Positions 5,314-8,159 of a DNA stretch of 8,159 nucleotides are shown piece by piece. This DNA comes from Bacteroidales bacterium (GTDB taxonomy: Bacteria; Bacteroidota; Bacteroidia; Bacteroidales; Bacteroidaceae). The notes beneath the pieces are model-generated. The model was not told the DNA's origin and ran no database searches. It saw only the letters and a list, made by a program, of their open reading frames with translations. The translations under genes and the position numbers were made by a program. Numbering within the stretch: the first letter of the stretch is position 1; each line of letters begins with the position of its first letter. The DNA lies in contig SFEP01000083.1 of assembly GCA_004557185.1 (NCBI GenBank), positions 1 to 8,159 of the forward strand, written 5' to 3'.

Positions 5314-7494
5314 TCACTGCTTGGGCACGCCCGGTGCCTGGGCTGGCAGCGTGAGGGTGCGGGGTGCGGGGCCGAGGTTGGGTGTGGCGGCGGGTGCGGC
5401 CTGCTCGGTGCGCTCGGGTGTGGCGGCGCGGCGCGGACGCTTCTGCCAACTGGTGATGCCGATGCGCACCAACAGGGCGAGGATGACAACGAGCAACGCC
5501 CACTTCACCATGCGGCGGCGCCGGCGGCGTTTCTCGTTGTCGGCGGCCTCTTCAACCTCAGCGCCGCTGCCGCCTGAGTCGGTTGAGGCCGTGCCGTCCA
5601 TCACCTGCATCAGACGGTCGCAGGTGCGCACCGTGATGCGGAGGTCGCGCAGCAAACGAAGGCGGAAACGCCAGATGCGGAACCACAACACAATGCCCAG
5701 CGGGAAGAAGATGCCCGCCAGCTTGTTGTAACGCGCCTGGTGGAAAGGCGAGGTGTGCGCCGTGGTGTAGAGATAGGGAAATTCATTGACCACGCCCAGC
5801 ACCTTGTAGTCGCGGCTGTTCGAGAGTTCCTCCACCAGAGCCTCCATTTGCTCGCTGATGTGCTCCACTTCGGTGTCGGGCTCATAGCGGAAGAAAGTCT
5901 GCACATAGCCCGGCGCCTTGATGAGGCGGTGCTGGGTGTTGTAGGCCACGCAGGCTGCCCGCAGTTGTTCAAGCCCCATGCGCACCACGTGGGGCCGCAC
6001 CTCGTCGATAATGACCTCCTTGGCAAAGAGGTGGCGCTTGGTGGGTATGCCCAGCAGGCGGCGCATGAAGTGCAGGTAGGCGTCGAGGTTGAACACGGTG
6101 GAGTCGCCGTTTGACTTGTACGTAATGAACACCGCAAAGGGCGTGATGATCATGGTGCTCACCCACATGCCGAAGAACATGGAGATGTTGCCGTCGCGCG
6201 CCATCTTCATGCTGGAGGTGTTGATGACGTACCACACAATGAAGATGATGACCGAAATGACGGTGGGCAGGCCCAGACCGCCCTTGCGGATGATGGCACC
6301 GAGCGGCGCGCCGATGAAGAAGAAGAGCAGGCAGGCCAGCGAGAGCGTCATCTTCTGGTGCCACTCCACCCAGTGGCGGCGTATGGAATTGTCGGTTTCG
6401 AGCGTCGACATGCCCTTCCATTCCAACTCCGAACGCAGGGCGCGCACCTGAGCCGAAGCCGCGGCGGTAGCTGCTTGCAGCCGTACCACGTCGGCGCGGG
6501 CCAGCAGTGAGTCGAAGGGCACGGGGTGGCTCTTGAGCTGCTTTATGAGGCGCACGCTGTCGGCCTGCGGCAAGGTGGCGGCGCGAAAGTAGAGGCGGCG
6601 CGCATCGGCATAGTAGAGGCGGCCTATGGAGTCCTGCTCGTGCTCCATGGAGTCAACGCTATGCTCGATTTGGCGCATCGACTTGGCTGCGGGCATGTTG
6701 CTGAGCAAGTCCTTGTCGAGCATGTTGAAGTTGGCGTCGAAGTCGATAATGAACTGCTTGTAGCGGAAGGTTTCGCGGTCGAAGGGCTGGTGCGCGTCGT
6801 TGGCCATCATCTGCGTGCCACCCGTCTTCTGCAGGTTTTCGCATTGCTCACCGTTCCACAGGTGTAGCACGAGGTGCAGCTTGTCGTTGGTCATCACCAT
6901 TTTCCCCGAGTCGGCCAGCACAATCTGTGCGCGGTCGAAGCCTTGGTCCGTTTTGTAGATGATGAGCTGGTAGAGCATGCCCGTTTCGGCATTCTTCTTC
7001 TGCACGAAAAGGTTGATGTTGGGCACGCCGTTGTAGAACACGCCCTCGGGAATCTCGACCGCAGGCGACTGCTGCTTCATGCTGATGAGCAGCGTGCGCA
7101 GACTCTTTTGGGCCTGCGGCGAGGTGAAATTCTGAAAGTAAAAGGATACGCCCGTCATCAACAACGCTACGAGCATCAACGGGCGCATGATGCGGAAGAG
7201 CGGAATGCCGGCAGCCTTCATGGCCAGCAGTTCGAAGGTTTCGCCCAAGTTGCCGAAGGTGATGAGCGAAGCCAGCAGCAAGCCCAGCGGCAGTGCCTGC
7301 GGCACGAGCGTGATGCCCATATACCAGAAAAACTGCGCCAGAATGTCGACCGACAGGCCCTTGCCAATCAGTTCGTCCACATAACGCCACGTAAACTGCA
7401 TCATGAAGACGAAGAGGCAAATGAAGAAAGCCCCTGCAAAGACGAGCAGGAACTTCTTCAGCAAGTATAGGTCTAATCGTTTGATAATTCGCAT
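5314..7494 (-). CDS. LptF/LptG (YjgP/YjgQ) family permease with long C-terminal extension
   Basis: This 726-residue inner-membrane protein is an LptF/LptG-type subunit of the lipopolysaccharide exporter, which with the LptB ATPase extracts LPS and passes it to the periplasmic Lpt bridge. The N-terminal half has the usual layout: a basic start (MRIIKRLDLYLLKKF), TM1 about 14-34, TM2 about 54-80, a cytoplasmic coupling-helix region ETFELLAMKAAGIPLFRIMR (85-104), and TM3 to about 121. A periplasmic beta-rich domain follows (about 140-255), then a mostly helical polar stretch (about 256-376), and TM4-TM6 (about 380-402, 408-428, 437-457). Beyond this lies a 270-residue extension with a polar domain (460-590), a hydrophobic segment (593-606), an Arg run (656-661), a hydrophobic helix (663-681) and an Ala/Pro-rich tail. 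E. coli LptF has 366 residues. I chose the ATG at 7494 because it puts the basic start directly before TM1; ATGs farther upstream add a Pro/Ala-rich leader. Whether it acts as LptF or LptG cannot be told. Confidence 0.9.
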   Translation of the reverse strand: MRIIKRLDLYLLKKFLLVFAGAFFICLFVFMMQFTWRYVDELIGKGLSVDILAQFFWYMGITLVPQALPLGLLLASLITFGNLGETFELLAMKAAGIPLFRIMRPLMLVALLMTGVSFYFQNFTSPQAQKSLRTLLISMKQQSPAVEIPEGVFYNGVPNINLFVQKKNAETGMLYQLIIYKTDQGFDRAQIVLADSGKMVMTNDKLHLVLHLWNGEQCENLQKTGGTQMMANDAHQPFDRETFRYKQFIIDFDANFNMLDKDLLSNMPAAKSMRQIEHSVDSMEHEQDSIGRLYYADARRLYFRAATLPQADSVRLIKQLKSHPVPFDSLLARADVVRLQAATAAASAQVRALRSELEWKGMSTLETDNSIRRHWVEWHQKMTLSLACLLFFFIGAPLGAIIRKGGLGLPTVISVIIFIVWYVINTSSMKMARDGNISMFFGMWVSTMIITPFAVFITYKSNGDSTVFNLDAYLHFMRRLLGIPTKRHLFAKEVIIDEVRPHVVRMGLEQLRAACVAYNTQHRLIKAPGYVQTFFRYEPDTEVEHISEQMEALVEELSNSRDYKVLGVVNEFPYLYTTAHTSPFHQARYNKLAGIFFPLGIVLWFRIWRFRLRLLRDLRITVRTCDRLMQVMDGTASTDSGGSGAEVEEAADNEKRRRRRRMVKWALLVVILALLVRIGITSWQKRPRRAATPERTEQAAPAATPNLGPAPRTLTLPAQAPGVPKQ

Positions 7495-7588
7495 AGAGAG
7501 GGAGGGTGGGCACGCAGCGATAGGCAGCGCAGGCATACCCCTTGGTGCTTGTGGCGTGCAGTGGGCTGCCACATGCGTTTACAGCGAG

Positions 7589-7596
7589 CAAAATTA
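7589..7596 (-). promoter_or_regulatory. Probable -7 promoter element for the permease gene
   Basis: TAATTTTG on the minus strand (plus-strand CAAAATTA) matches the Bacteroidota -7 consensus TAnnTTTG. It sits in a locally AT-rich stretch 94 bases ahead of the permease ATG at 7494. No exact TTTG -33 element lies at the expected distance, so this call is weaker than the Nudix promoter. The implied leader is about 85-90 bases. No other -7 match was found in the gaps between the next three genes, which fits a shared transcript. Confidence 0.55.
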
Positions 7597-7915
7597 CAAT
7601 TTATTTTCTATATGGGACGATTACGTGGTAAATGTGGTAAAACTCTGGGCATATGCCGTGCTCCGCTAGCTTCTGGAATAGACCCTTCTCGGTCAGCCCC
7701 GCCCGCTCCGTCCTGCGCCCGCCATCCCCGCGGCAAAAGTCCCATCGCCTGGTTCACTTTGCTTCAGTCAGTGCCCAATATCCTTCCGCCAGAGCCCATT
7801 ATAAATAAGGAGTCCTCCATAGGCATTGGGTCTACTTCCCTTCCTTCTCTCCGAAATGACGCCGCCCTTTTTCGTTCTTTCTAAGGACAAATCCGTTTCC
7901 AGAACAGGCCTCGTG

Positions 7916-7939
7916 CGTTGCCACGGCGGCGTGGCAACG
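7916..7939. repeat. Inverted repeat at the left edge of the tandem array
   Basis: CGTTGCCACG (7916-7925) is the exact reverse complement of CGTGGCAACG (7930-7939), separated by GCGG. The right arm is the start of the first array unit, so the left arm is an inverted copy of the array's most conserved part. Transcribed on either strand, it would form a 10-bp stem with a 4-base loop. Confidence 0.8.
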
Positions 7940-8048
7940 TTGTTATGGGGGCGTGGCAACGTTGTTATGGGGGCGTGGCAACGTTGTTACGGGGGCGTGG
8001 CAACGTTGTTATGGGGGCGTGGCAATGTTGTTACGGGGGCGTGGCAAC
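7929..8048. repeat. 22-bp GC-rich tandem repeat, five full units plus a partial one
   Basis: GCGTGGCAAC starts at 7929, 7951, 7973, 7995, 8017 and 8039, exactly 22 bases apart. The rest of each unit is GTTGTTAYGGGG, with T at the variable position in units 1, 2 and 4 and C in units 3 and 5. Unit 5 also changes CAACG to CAATG. The sixth copy keeps only the first 10 bases. Units 1-4 contain the 8-bp palindrome CAACGTTG. Copies are directly abutting with no spacers, so this is a minisatellite-like array and not a CRISPR. Confidence 0.93.
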
Positions 8049-8159
8049 CCGTTGGCCCGCATCTCGCAGGGAAAACGCACGAAATATTTATTGGGTTCAG
8101 CCTTCCGTTTTTCCGAAATGCGAGATGAACAGATGAATGATTTTTTCGAGGAATTTCGG

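Larger units (their letters stand above)
7495..8159. other. 665-base region without a recognised gene
   Basis: This stretch lies upstream of the permease and runs to the right edge. It contains the permease promoter candidate (7589-7596), about 320 bases in which I recognise nothing (7597-7915), an inverted repeat (7916-7939), the 22-bp tandem array (7929-8048) and about 110 bases with no clear feature. Open frames over the array on both strands arise because the unit lacks stop codons in most frames, and their products are simple repeats. I found no tRNA or rRNA. An ATG at 8133 opens nine codons to the edge and might begin a plus-strand gene, but that is too short to judge. Confidence 0.65.

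Noticed and set aside
7929..8048. CRISPR array
   Set aside because: The 22-bp units abut directly with no unique spacers, and no cas gene is present.
7768..8136. Small proteins encoded across the 22-bp array on either strand
   Set aside because: The array is open in several frames because its unit lacks stops there. The products are simple 22-residue repeats with no family resemblance and no supporting start signals.
8133..8159. Start of a plus-strand gene (MNDFFEEFR) at the right edge
   Set aside because: Only nine codons are visible, with no promoter or ribosome-binding signal. The minus strand here is equally open, so it cannot be supported.

Overview
The window looks like chromosomal housekeeping DNA from a fairly GC-rich member of the Bacteroidota, most likely the Bacteroidales and perhaps Prevotellaceae. 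Three things point there. All the proteins read as Bacteroidales-type versions of their families. Two upstream regions carry the Bacteroidota -7 promoter element TAnnTTTG, one of them with a TTTG -33 element exactly 19 bases away. Start codons generally lack a usable Shine-Dalgarno sequence. The placement is from memory of these families; no database search was possible.

Every recognised gene is on the minus strand, so transcription runs from right to left. The upstream block is an LptF/LptG-family permease (7494-5314), ribBA (5188-3980), a Bax inhibitor-1/YccA-like membrane protein (3887-3171) and a class I aminotransferase of the aspartate aminotransferase Ib type (3043-1850). Gaps between these genes are 92 to 127 bases. 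A -7 box lies ahead of the permease, and a strong 14-bp hairpin follows the aminotransferase, so the four genes may form one transcription unit. The downstream block starts at a well-formed promoter (1266-1296) and holds a Nudix hydrolase (1240-689), tadA (634-203) and the first 30 codons of a yraN-like gene cut by the left edge (90-1).

The genes do not form one pathway. They cover lipopolysaccharide export to the outer membrane, riboflavin precursor synthesis, amino-acid transamination, nucleotide clean-up, tRNA wobble editing and a nuclease-like protein of unknown role. No phage, transposase, toxin-antitoxin, CRISPR or defence gene is visible, and I see no new multi-gene system.

The unusual material is outside the genes. 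The 609-base gap at 1241-1849 holds a 21-bp-periodic series of A/T-tract palindromes, a spacing of two helical turns. The 665 bases right of the permease hold a 22-bp GC-rich tandem repeat (7929-8048) with an inverted copy at its left edge. The permease is also notable: it is about twice the length of E. coli LptF, with a helical insertion and a long C-terminal extension whose membrane topology is unclear.
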